Assembly (NCBI RefSeq): GCF_022539665.2
Contig: NC_081336.1
Span: 3,612,221 to 3,676,220, forward strand
Source: Daphnia carinata
Lineage: Eukaryota > Arthropoda > Branchiopoda > Diplostraca > Daphniidae
Length of the DNA: 64,000 bases
Reading direction: 5' to 3'
The notes beneath the pieces were generated by a model. The model was not told the origin of the DNA and searched no databases. It saw nothing but the letters and a program-made list of their open reading frames with translations. Every line of letters begins with the position of its first letter. Position 1 is the stretch's first letter. Below are positions 1-10,530 of this stretch, in pieces. A program made the translations under genes and the position numbers.

Positions 1-191
1 ATGGCGTGACTGATGCCGGTCGTCCTACCAGAGAGAAACGAAGGCGTAGCCAATCACCCAGGAAAGTACGCCAACGTTACATGCAAACAAATTTGCGTAG
101 AGTTCAAGATGTTGGGGATAGGCAACCAAGCCAGCGTCGATTGGTCCGAATGGCAGTACAACCATATCGCGCTGCAATGACTAGACAATAA
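1..191 (+). CDS. 3' end of a PHxGY-repeat cuticle protein gene (partial)
   Basis: Only the last 62 or so codons are in the window, in frame 3, ending with a stop at 189-191. The encoded tail is very basic (an RRRRSQSPRK stretch and an RRLVRMAVQPY region) and closely matches the C-termini of the cuticle genes ending at 14520 and 44693. By that match the missing part should carry a Rebers-Riddiford chitin-binding domain and His-x-Gly-Tyr repeats. Whether this copy is functional cannot be judged from the tail alone, although the visible part is open. Confidence 0.75.
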   Translation, partial: GVTDAGRPTREKRRRSQSPRKVRQRYMQTNLRRVQDVGDRQPSQRRLVRMAVQPYRAAMTRQ

Positions 192-1478
192 ATGAGTTTC
201 GTTTTTTCAGTTTCAATAACACCAGACAGAGGTGCAGGACACCAACGCTGGTCATTTTTCGTTTTCTAAATATTTCATTGAAGTTTTAACATTTTCCATA
301 GTTCCAGTTTACTTTCGTTTTACAATTCGTTATGTTGACAGTATGTGAACAGTAACCGTGTTAAAGCACAATTGTTTCTTGGCAATGTTTTATTTTGGTT
401 GTTGAATTTCTACATGCACGTGCACCTGTCAATCAATACATTTTTCACAGCAAACTTAATTTTTTCATACTTAAATAAATGTCGTATAACTCTGAGGAAA
501 TCTATGGACGATAAGAACCTGGGAAAGTATGTGCAAGCTTTCTATGCTGAAAAATTTCTCCAAAGAAAACCATACAGTTGCTCCAGATACTAGTTCGACT
601 AAAGATAATCGTTGTCATAGTGTGTTTTTGTTTTTTATTACTTTTAATGTTTCTTTTTCAGCTAGGGAGGCCATGTTAGTCTACGTTGTTTTACGAGCCT
701 TTAAAAATTAAAATGGTGAAAATAGAAAGTACCGGAACTGGGTGAATTCGAGCCGGAACGAACGAATTTGTTGAAGCGCGCTGGCCAAACGCCTTACATG
801 CAAACTAATTACCATGTTTCATCAGTTGTCTAATTTCGAGACATAGACCACAAAGCATTGATATAAATCATGGGTTCGTTTTATTGATAATAAAATGTAG
901 GATTATCCATGATTGTTTATTATTTGCCTAAATATTTTTTGAAGCGTGACAACTCATGCATTGTTTCACTTTCCCGCGGTTGTGAATAATGTCGATTAAT
1001 TTGGATCTTGCGAAGCATAAAATTTCGAGAATAGCTCTTGTTATTGAAAAAAATTTAATTTCCCAATCACAATGCGATGTGTTCTTTGTATTATAAACGA
1101 ATTGCTCTCACTCTCTGCTGTTGTCTAAGCAGCTCGAATAATATTTAAAATTCGATTCGTATCAGTATGGCAAGCTTCAATTTGCGCATTACGTCCCATG
1201 ATTAGAAAATATTTTCGTTTCCATTTCAGTTCCAATGTGTCCGGTTCTTCCTGTGTTTCAAGAAGTTGTTGACAGCTACAGCGATGGGCCACATGGAAGT
1301 AAGGTAATAACATTTACGAAAGAATGTATTAGAGCTTTGGAAAATTATGTTGCCATAATTTATGTATCATGCATTACTTCATAATTAATTCAGCAAGGAG
1401 TTCGCGCCCAGCTGTATCGCATCGCTTTTACTCCAACAATAATTTTGATACGGTCCAGCAGTTTCCAGCAGAGCTGCA
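192..1478. other. Cuticle-gene 3' flank, no gene seen
   Basis: This AT-rich stretch follows the cuticle stop. Its first 250 bp recur after the other copies of this gene (14521-14770 and 44694-44950). The part from about 385 on recurs, diverged, at 36595-37440 downstream of another cuticle gene. The short open frames have no family features and are not conserved as proteins. Confidence 0.6.
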
Positions 1479-2211
1479 ATTTCGGCTAGATTTGTCGATA
1501 CCTCTTTTGTCCAGAATTCTTCCCTGCATGAATCAAAATTTCATTAAACCTCGCTCTGGAAACAAAACGCCGTTGTCCTCCTGTAAGGACCTTGTTCGTG
1601 GGGAGTATACGTGAGGGTAAAACTTGCCATAAGGCGAGCGGTAGCAAAATGTTTTGTAATTAAAGTAGGTTAAGGTTATATTAGGTTGCTATGGCTCCAT
1701 TTGAGCATAATACTCGATTAGCCTCTGGAAAAAAGCCGGAAGATCGAACCAGTGAGCTACTGTGGAAGCCTTGACTAACTGCGTGCTCCCTGCCGTTGCT
1801 GGAATATTTTCAGCCGAGCAATTCTAAAATGACACAGCACGCAGGTTAGCACAATTTTAGGAACAATAATGTTGATAGTTATCATTTGCTGTGGCTTAAA
1901 AAACGTATTTCCAAAACTCGACATTGGCGGGATGAACGAGGGGATTCGCCACTTGGATTTTTGAGCACTGCTGACACCTGTAGCCAACACGCTGTGAAAA
2001 TGATGAGCAAACTGTGTACTACATTGGCCGTTGCCGCACACTACGTCGAAACAAAAGCCCAGCTGTCCATCATACTACAGTCACAATAAGTCCCAAATCA
2101 TTAGAATTAGATGAAGGTAGGAACAAATGTGGTAGGTGTCAATGACAATTATTTAGCCTGTTTGCGTATTATCTACCGCTAGAATAAATCGTATGGGAGG
2201 CGGGTTTTAAC

Positions 2212-2324
2212 CTTCTCTTCAAATAGTCCACGATTCTTTCGGTGAGTTGCTTGGGTGGGCGTGGTCTGAATGTGGCATAAATCTTTACGTGTTGGGTGCC
2301 TCCGAAAAATTTTTCCGTTGCCAT
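2212..2324 (-). pseudogene. Fossil first exon resembling a SAM methyltransferase N-terminus
   Basis: Reading from an ATG at 2324, about 37 codons encode MATEKFFGG followed by a HVKIYATFRPRPP motif and a QLTERIVDYLK helix, ending at an AG|GTTAAA donor-like site. An aromatic-Tyr-x-x-aromatic/Leu-Arg-Pro-x-x-Pro motif followed by a helix is how some class I S-adenosylmethionine methyltransferases begin; this is recalled family knowledge, not a search. No downstream exon with a SAM-binding motif is visible. Relative to the copy at 37788-37895 it has lost one base in the TTGAAAGAGAAG stretch, so it is probably dead. Confidence 0.4.
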
Positions 2325-3119
2325 CTGGGAACAGCCCTTCATATAACTCAGATAGCTGTTACTTTGCCTTCTATCACCAGATATAACTTGGGGTCTTGCT
2401 CGGTCTTGTTTATTACACACACTGCACGCCTGTTATCTGTTATCAAAAAAGAGCGAACGAAACGAAAAAACATGTTTTGTTATGTTTTTACCTTGAAGTT
2501 TCCTGTTCTACAGTTTGGGCACGACCCCCATATGCAGTCGAACGAACTGCTAAGGAGTAGTTAACTATCGACATCAGCTGATTTATCAAATCAAATCCAC
2601 CGTAAACAAGTATGGCGGGAACCGCAATATCAAATAATCAGTAGGTTACCATCTTCGCGTTCATTCCGCACTCTGGCATTTGGTTGAGGTTCTGGATGTC
2701 TTTGTACAAACTTTCATTTATACAACATTGAAAGTGGAAAATTTTTTTGCATTGAATGAACGGGCGACGAATGGCAACATTATTATTCTACCCATACTTC
2801 TATTTTGTTGCTGTTCGATCAAAGCTGTAAAATTTTATTTCCAGTTGGGGTGGTGCATAAATAAGGGAACACAGAATTTGCTTTTAACTGATGAATTTAT
2901 TCGGCTATGCAATTACCCTCCTGTACCCATCTACAAATCGATATACCATTACAAAGTAAGTTAGAAATATAATTTTTGAATATTTAGCAAGTGGACTTAA
3001 AAGCAAATTTGCTGTGATAACTCACAAAAGAATTTTCTGGACTATCAACATGGAAAAAAAGTTAAGTAGAAAAACCTTCTTTGCTTTAGCATTTCTTAGT
3101 ATTGGCCTGTATGTCTATT
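2325..3119. other. Non-coding flank downstream of a GTPase gene
   Basis: This AT-rich block follows the 3' end of the minus-strand GTPase gene. It is duplicated at 17844-18638 and, diverged, at 37896-38724 and 48480-48941. I see no gene in it. Differences between the two recent copies start to cluster after about 3040, continuing into the GTPase 3' end. Confidence 0.5.
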
Positions 3120-5252
3120 TTATTTTAGGAACTGCTTGGCTAAATCACCACCATCGGTAACGTTTCTCGTAAGCCGAGCCTTTTTCAATAGTTCTCCCAA
3201 ACTTTTGATTCTCTCCTCGTGTCCAGGTTTTTTTTCTATTTGCTCCTTGTCAATCAGCATTTTAATATATTCGGGAGTGGAGAGCGGATCACCTCGCAGT
3301 GCTATCTTCTTTAAAAGATTTGAGATGTGAGTAATCTGATCCATCGCTTTAATAATGTCGAATTTCAGCTGCTCTGCCTCTCCTTGTAACGCATTCTTCA
3401 GTTCTTCCGCATTTAGCATCTTTTCCATTGCCTCGTCGTACTTCTTGCGAATGTCATAGAGAGTGCGAGTCTCGTCTTCTTGAACGTAGTCCCACCTAGT
3501 GAGTTCATTTGAATGATCGTCAGTTGCGCACTTTCCAGGGCAGACCTTGCACGACAGGCTATCGCTCGACTTTAATGACAGGATACCCGTCCACAAACTC
3601 AAGTTGCAAGGATAATGACACGTCACTTCGCAATTAGAGCAGTTCAATGCTGTTTGAAACCGATTGACCCCAACCTTTATCTTCTTGGGTACTTTCACAG
3701 TGATTTCAAAGTCCTTATTAGGGTTAACAAGGTCTTTGTTCAAGACGATGATTTCCTCGGTCTTCCGCGATTTTTCCATTTTCATGAGGTGCGCTTGAAT
3801 GGTGGTTTCTAGACCTTGAATAGTGATATATAGACTTTCTCGGCAATTCAGTACTTCTTTCGGGAGTTGGTTGATTTGATCGGCATTTTGGATAACTCAG
3901 CAAAAAACGATCGAAAACTTTGCATTGCTTTGTCCCATTCGATTGGAGCCAAACGGTCACCTGGTATCTGATTCGAGCAGTAGACAACCCCGTTGTCAAA
4001 ACTTTGATGACAGGGCTCCATATTGGAGTCCATTTGGTAAGGAAGATTAGCTATCTGAATAGCTGCTAATACAGGAGGTTGCCTTTCATCCGCAAAAGCG
4101 ACCAAGTAGCGAACGTTTTCTCCGATATCTTTACCAAAAATGGACAGTACCGAATTGAAGATGTACGTATGAGAGCTCGTAAGGCGAGCCAGCGCAGACT
4201 GCACTACAAAGCCATCTGTGTCCAATGCCTGTGATGATAATGAAAAATAAATCAAAAGGTGAAGAATCATAAATAAAAATTTTGTAAATAATAACGAGAC
4301 TATACTTGTATGCCATTTTTGTGTTCAAAGAATTGTTTGATGGCCGAAGTGATTTTTTTGTCCCCCTCGATACCTTGGGTATCACCGAATCCAGGAGTGT
4401 TAACAATCGTCAGAGAACAAGGAATGCGGAAACCATTTCTGTAATGGATGTCATAAGCCGTAACTTCACTGGTCTGGCTAAAAGCTTGAGATGTCACGTC
4501 TTCATCGATAAGTATGAAACGAAAAGGATCCTCCCATTGAACGCCTAATACATAATTGATCATGGCATTGATCATGGTGGTCTTGCCTGAACCAGTGGCA
4601 CCCATCAGAAGAATGTTTTTGCATTGCTTGCTTCCAGAAGTATCTGGCTCACCGAAGGAGAATCGCCTGACGATGGAAGACGCTCCGGAGAAATTGATGA
4701 TCGTTTCAACGGCAACTTGTACACAGGCATGCAGTTAACGTATTTCATACTGCTACATTCGTTTTTTATTTCCATTGGTAGTCTGATCTTGTCAGTGCAT
4801 GATGCAATTTTGGGATCCAAATCATTCGTGTTGCTCATTAATACTTGTGGTTTTTCTAACTGTGTTGGTGGTGCGCGTTCTACTGCTTGGGTTGCGGATG
4901 GCAAAACTGATGCAACACCGAGCTCTGCTTTGAGCTTCCTGATCGCATTGGGTGGAACACGGCTCGTTAAAGCGTCTCCATTTTCCAATTCATTTTTGAC
5001 ATCGTCCACGTCCAGTAAGTTGTTGGCGACTAGTATATAACTAAAGGCGTCAAATCTATGTTTTTTCAGAATTTTCATCAATTCAGGGGACCATAAGCGA
5101 ACAGCTGAATCCTTGAGGAAGGGCATAGTGCTTGACACAGCAGACGTCCCTTCCTTAACTATATTGAAATAGATGTTGATTATTTCACTCATGTTGGCTT
5201 CCGAGTCTTCCATGAGGAGCTCTAGGCGCTGAACTTCCTTATCTACGTCCAT
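3120..5252 (-). pseudogene. P-loop GTPase pseudogene (two frameshifts), copy A
   Basis: The structure follows the family: exon 1 at 5252-4306, an intron of about 77 bp (GTATAG...CAG), and exon 2 at 4228-3120. The ATG is the MDVDKEVQRLE start common to the array. Exon 1 keeps the P-loop GATGSGKT and a switch motif that here reads NTPGFGDT. Exon 2 keeps the TFADG-like G4 region (here AFADE), a CxxCxxxCxxxC cluster, a CxxCxxxC cluster and the coiled coil. One base is missing near 4690 (TTTC for TTTTC), which breaks exon 1 just before the P-loop. A second single-base loss near 3870 breaks exon 2. Both lesions recur in the copy at 18639-20771, so they predate that duplication. The bodies are otherwise well preserved. 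Confidence 0.85.
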
Positions 5253-6949
5253 TTTTCTTTTTTTTTGCCACCTTAAGCCAACCTGGAAATAGCCAAAAAT
5301 GCACAGCGTAACTTAATAATAAATAAATAACTTCGCTCTAACCGTCTTGATAGGTTACATCTCTTAGCCAAAGCTTCATGAAATGTATATAGTAATTTTT
5401 AACCAAATTGTTTACCTTACTCTTTACTGTGATAAGCTCTAGGAGAAAATCGGCAGACGTTTTTTATTGCAAATTCGTTTACTTATGCACAAAACTTAAC
5501 TATTATCTACATAGCCACATAATACTACATCGTTCCTTGTGCTGCACCTTATCATAATGCAGTTTCTTTATTTCAATAAGAAAATGAGGCTAGGAATCAA
5601 TAAACATTGAATAATTATTCCTATTGACTAACCTGACGAATACGGTGAAGAACTAATAAGGTTAGTTTGCAGGAACTTATATGTTCGCAATAGCAAGAAC
5701 CATATTGCGCAGACACAATATGGAGTCAACGAGGAGTTAAGTCTAATGGTGATGACAATATTCAACGGGCACTGATATAGTTTGATGGGGTTATTTATCT
5801 TTGTGTTATCGAACTCTATCCAAGTCGTATTCGCTGGGTATTCGCGTCAGCGTACTGTACGTCAGTGTGTTTATATTGACTGTTATCCAGAGCAAGCAAA
5901 CATTTCGAGATAAACTTTGGAGTTGATTATTAAAGTCGATCGAGCTCTTTTCACCATGTACCTTGTCAAAGTGCGACTGTAATAAAGGAGCGTAACGAAA
6001 CGTCCAGAGAGAAAAACTCGCGAATAAAAACTAAATAGGGCCCTATCTAATGATGTTACCAAAGCAAGTATGCATAACTAGACTACAGCATGGAGGTGTT
6101 GCTTGCGAATTTAAGAAAAGAATTCTTTTCAACATCGTGAAATGCAAATTGCCTCGTTGCTTCAAAAAGATATTGCGAAACGAAAGCATAAACTGGGAGG
6201 TGAGTAGGTCGCTGTTCAAAACAGCGATAAAACTCAAAGCGACTATAAGAACAAAACAGCATATTTGTAAAAAAAAAAAAAAACCTAAAAAACGATTTTG
6301 GAACTGTTCTCGTTACTCCAAACGAGCCAACTGAGTTTCTAGAATATTTAAACTAAGGAATGGGCCGGAAACTAAAGGAAAACCGAAAGTCCCATAGATG
6401 CAATAGCTCACCGAGTTTGCTCTCTGTTGCGTGTTATACTTTATTTGCTTGTTACCTTGGAGTTTCCTGTTCTATAGTTTGGGCACGGCACCCATACACA
6501 ATCGAATGAACTGCTACGAATTAGTTAGCTATCGACATAATCTGATTCATCAAATTAAACCCGCCATAAACAAGCGTGTAGGGATCCGTGACATAAACTA
6601 AAGGCAAAATAACTAAATTTCTAGTTGGTAGGGTGCATAAAAAAGACAACACAGATTGCTTTTAACTGATGAATTTATTCAATCTTGTATTTAACCCCCT
6701 GTACCCATTTAAAAATCGATAACCGTTACAAAGTAAGATAAAAATTACACTTCCGAATATTTAGCAAGCGCATTTGAAAGCCAAATTGCGGTGATAATTC
6801 ATAAAATGATTACTTGAACTATAAAAATAAAAAAAACTTTAATGGTTAACTGGAAAAGATATCTTCCTTGCTTCAATATTTCCTCGTAAGCTTGTGTGTT
6901 CTAGTTAGTTTTTGTACTGCTTGGCTAAATCACCGCCATCCGTTACGTC
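5253..6949. other. GTPase upstream region joined to the next gene's 3' flank
   Basis: Just upstream of the GTPase ATG is a TTTCCAG|G acceptor-like site near 5280, so the mRNA may have an upstream untranslated exon. The stretch to about 6300 recurs upstream of the other single-domain GTPase genes. At 6301-6452 a piece of cuticle-gene promoter region is embedded, and from 6453 the sequence becomes GTPase 3' flank. Open frames on both strands around 6043-6334 recur but show no protein family features. Confidence 0.55.
6301..6452 (+). repeat. Orphan remnant of a cuticle-gene upstream region
   Basis: The block containing GAGCCAACTGAGTTTCTAGA and GGCCGGAAACTAAA matches the region 400-550 bp upstream of the cuticle genes (about 11895-12030, 34495, 42075 and 56595). 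It ends abruptly after TTTGCTTGTT, where the sequence switches to the GTPase 3' flank (compare 2490). The cuticle gene itself is gone, which points to a deletion. Identical junctions occur near 21975, 26014 and 52478. Confidence 0.7.
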
Positions 6950-9321
6950 TTACGGGAGCTCAGCCGTTCTCTTTAGATCTTCCAAACTTTTAATTCTCTC
7001 CTCGTGTCCAGATTTTTTATTTTTTTTCTCGTGTTCGATCATCAAGTTAATATATGCGGGAGCGGATAGCGGAGATGCACCATACAGTGCTATCTCATTT
7101 AAAGAATTTAAGCATTTTCTACTCTTATCCATCACTTCAATGATATCTGATTTCAGCTGCGCCGCCTCTCCTTGCAAGGCATTCTTTAGTTCTTCCACAT
7201 TTAGAGTCTTTTCCTTTGCGTCATCGTACTTCTTGCGAAAGTCATGAAATGTGCGAGTTTCGTCTTCTTGAACGTATTCCCATTTAGTGGGTTCGTATGA
7301 GTGGTGTTTCCTGGCGCAGCGTCCAGGGCACATCTGGCACTTATCACCATATATTAAGGTGACCACTACAGCAGCACAGCACGCTGCACCCGCTACACCC
7401 GCTGCACCTGCTGCAACCGCTGTACCCACTGCACCCGCTGCAACCGCTGTAACCGCTGTAACCGCTGCCTCCGCTGAAACCGCTACACCCACTCCAATGG
7501 TGGCTTTGGCAGCAAGACGCCTACGATTCTCATTATTTGCAATAAACTCAAAGAGACCTCTGCCAACTTTCAAAGAAGTCCGCAAGGCAAACGCAGGAAT
7601 AGCAATTCCGGCACCTGCAGAGTCTTTTACTGGGGTCCAGAATGCAGGACAGGGCATCCATGAATTTGGGTAGCAAGGACAATGGCACGTTACTTTGCAA
7701 TTAGTGCAATTCAATGCTTTCTCATTCGTTTTGAGCTCAATCTGTTTCTCCTTTGCTACTTTCACAGTGATTTCAAAGTCCTTATTAGCGTTAACGTAGT
7801 CTTTGTTCGAGGCGATTTTTTTCTCGATCTCCCGTAATTCTTCCATTTTCATGAGGCGCGCTTGGATGGTGGTTTTCAAGACCTGAATTCTGTTACGGTA
7901 GATTTCTCGGAGCTGCAATACATCTTTTGTTAGTTTGAGCGATTTGATAGGCATTTCACATAGCTCGGTAAAAAACAATTGAAAATTTTTCATTGTGTCG
8001 TTCCAATCGAGAGGAGAACGTTGATCACCTAATGCCTGATTCGAGACATACATTACACGGTTGTTAAAAACCTGGTGGCAAGGCTCCCCATTGGACTTCA
8101 GTAGACAAGGAAGCTTAGCCTGCTTTATTGCCGCTAAGACAGAAGGTTGCCCTCCATCAGCGAAAGTGGCCAAGAAGCGAACATTTTCTTTGATGTCTTT
8201 ACCAAAAATGGACAGTACCGAATCGAAGATGTGCGCCTGAGAGGCCGTAAGGCGAGCCAGCGTAGACTGCACTACAAAGCCAACTGTTTCCAATTCCTAC
8301 CATAATAATGAAAAATAAATCAAAAGTGAAAGAATCATAAATAAAAATTTTGTAAATAACAATGACACAATACCTGAATGCCATTATCGTGTTCAAAAAA
8401 TTTTTTGATGGCCGAAGTGATTTCGTTGTCCCGCTTTTTACCTCGAGTATCTCCGAATCCCGGAGTGTCAACAATCGTCAGAGAAAAAGGAATGCGGAAA
8501 CCATTTCTGTGATGGATGTCGTAAGCTGTAATCTCACTGGTCTGGCTAAAAGCCTGGTTCCTTGTTTCGTCTTCATCGATAAGCATAAAACGAAAAGGAT
8601 CCTCCCATTGAACGCCCAGAAAGTAATTGACCATGGCATTGATCAAGGTCGTCTTGCCAGAGCCTGTAGCGCCCAGCAAAAGAATGGTTTTGCATCCCCT
8701 GCTTCCGAAAGGATCTGGCTCACCGAAGGAGAATCGCCTGATGATGGAAGACTCTCCGGAGAAAATTGATTCTTTCAACGGCAACTTGTACACAGACATG
8801 CCGTTAACGTTTTTCATACTGCTACATTCGTTTTTGATTTCTATTGGTAGTCTGGTCTGGTCAGTGTTTGATGCAGTTATGTGATCCAAATCATTCGTGT
8901 TGCTCATTAATACTTGTGGATTGTCTAACTGTGTTGGTGATGCGCGTTCCGCTGCTGGAGTTGCGGATGGCAAAACTGATGCAACACCGAGCTCTGCTTT
9001 GAGCTTCCTGATCGCATTGGGTGGGACATGGCTCGTTAAGGCGTTTCCTTTTTCCAATTCATCTTTGACATCGTCCACGTCCAGTAAGCTGTTGGCGACT
9101 AGTATATAACTAAAGGCGTCCAGTCTATGTTTTTTCAGAATTTCCATCAATTCAGGGGACAACAAGCGAACAGCTGTATCCTTGAGGAAGGGCATAGCGC
9201 TGGACACAGTAGACGTCCCTTCCTTTACGATGTTAAAATAGATGTTGATTATTTCACTCATGTTGGCTTGCGAGTCTTTCATGAGGCGCTCTAGGCGCTG
9301 AACTTCCTTATCTACGTCCAT
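6950..9321 (-). CDS. P-loop GTPase with Ala/Gly-rich insert, copy B (late stop)
   Basis: Two exons: 9321-8374 (316 codons, MDVDKEVQRLE start) and 8296-6950, with a 77-bp intron (GTATTG...GTAG). The 764-residue product has a helical N-terminal region, then the P-loop GATGSGKT and the switch DTPGFGDT. Exon 2 adds a TFADGG G4-like motif, a CxxCxxxCxCxC cluster, a hydrophobic Ala/Gly/Val insert (tripeptide repeats), a CxxCPGRC cluster and a Lys/Glu-rich coiled coil. The family is recalled as AIG1/septin-like animal GTPases of unknown function. A TAA at 6950-6952 replaces the Lys codon seen at this place in the 26468 and 52929 copies and removes the last 15 residues; the lost codons are still readable downstream. 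Probably still a working gene, but this is uncertain. Confidence 0.75.
7383..7496 (-). repeat. In-frame 9-bp coding minisatellite (Ala-Ala-Gly/Val)
   Basis: About a dozen 9-bp units of the type GCTGCACCC or GCTGTAACC (as read on +) are in frame with the GTPase exon on the minus strand. They encode Ala/Gly/Val tripeptides between the two Cys clusters. Unit number differs among paralogues; compare 22905, 26942 and 53413. Confidence 0.85.
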
Positions 9322-10407
9322 TTTTCTTTTTTTTTGCCACCTTAAGCCAATCTGAAAATAGAAAAAATGCACAGCGTTACTTAATAATAAATAAATAACT
9401 TCGCTCTAACCGGCTTGATAGGTTACATCTCTTAGCCAAACCTTTATGTAATGTATATAGTAATTTTTAATCTACTTGTTTTACCTAACTCTTTCCTGTG
9501 ATAATCTCTAGTGGAAAATCGACAGACATTTTTCTATTGTAAATTCGTTTGCTTATGCACAAAACTTAACTATTATCTACTGTACATAGCCACATAATAC
9601 TGCATCATTCCTTGTGCTACCTTATCATAATACAGTTTCTGTATTGCAACAAAAAAAGAGGCTAGGGATCAATAAACATTGAATAATTATTCCTATTGAC
9701 TGACCTGTTGAATACAGTGAAGAACTAATAAGGTTAGTTTGCAGGAACTTATATGGTCGCAATAGCAAGAACCATGTTGCGAAGACACAATATGGAGTCA
9801 ACGAGGAGTAAAGTCTAATGGTGATGACAATATTCAACGGGCACTGATATAGTTTCATGGGGTTATTTATCTTTGTGTTATCAAACGTTATCCAGGTCGT
9901 ATTTGTGGGGCATTCGTGTCAGCGTACTGTACGTCAGTGTGTTTATATTGACTGTTATCCAGAGCAAGCAAACATTTCGAGATAAACTTTGGAGTTGATT
10001 ATTAAAGTCGATCGAGCTCTTTTCACCATGTACCTTGTCAAAGTGCGACTGTAATAAAGGAGCGTAACGATACGTCCAGAGAAAAAAACTCGCGAATAAA
10101 AACTAAATAGGGCCCCATCTAATGATGGTACCAAAGCAAGTATGCATAACTAGACTACAGCATGGAGGTGTTGCTTGCGAATTTAAGAAAAGAATTCTTT
10201 TCAACATCGTGAAATGCAAATTGCCTCGTTGTTTCAAAAAGATATTGCGAAACGAAAGCATAAACTAGGAGGTGAGTAGGTAGCTGTTCAAAACAACGAT
10301 AAAACTGAAAGCGATAAGGTCTCTGTTTGATAAGGAAAAAACAGCATATTTGTAAAAAAAAAAAAAACCTAAAAAACGATTTTGGAACTGTTCTCGTTAC
10401 TCCAAAC
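9322..10407. other. Upstream region of GTPase copy B
   Basis: This matches the regions upstream of the other single-domain copies, for example 24817-25870 and 28824-29830. A CTGAAAATAG acceptor-like site lies about 40 bp upstream of the ATG. I see no gene and no clear TATA box. The similarity ends at CCAAACG near 10407, at a rearrangement junction. Confidence 0.5.
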
Positions 10408-10530
10408 GCTGGACACAGCAGACGTCCCTTCCTTTACGATGTTGAAATAGATTTTGATTATTTCACTGTTGTTGGCTTGAGCGTCTTTCATAAGGTCGTT
10501 TAGACGTTGCACTTCCTTGTCTACTTCCAT
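10408..10530 (-). pseudogene. 5' fragment of a double-domain-type GTPase exon 1
   Basis: Forty-one codons from an ATG at 10530 encode MEVDKEVQRLNDLMKDAQAN and continue to the VKEGTSAVSS region, then stop matching at the 10407 junction. The leader upstream (to about 11400) matches the leader of the double-domain gene at 47601 rather than the single-domain leaders. This is therefore a truncated relic left by an unequal exchange or deletion. Confidence 0.75.

Larger units (their letters stand above)
1479..10407. repeat. Segmental duplication, left copy
   Basis: From 1479 the sequence matches 16998 onward at a constant offset of 15,519 bp for more than 5 kb with very few substitutions. The offset then drifts through small indels until about 10407, where homology stops abruptly at CCAAACG. 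The block holds a methyltransferase-like exon fossil, one dead GTPase gene and one nearly intact GTPase gene. Such high identity means either a very recent duplication or two haplotypes left uncollapsed in the assembly. Confidence 0.9.

Noticed and set aside
1660-1700. AGGTTAAGGTTATATTAGG as possible telomere-type repeats
   Set aside because: Only two or three imperfect units, internal to a duplicated block, so not a telomere.
1775-2089. Open frames on both strands, repeated at 17294-17608
   Set aside because: The recent duplication explains the conservation. There is no recognisable protein and no splice context.
6043-6334. Overlapping 64- and 94-codon frames, repeated at 21562 and 25610
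   Set aside because: They are conserved only because the DNA is duplicated. They shift with poly-A length and show no family features.
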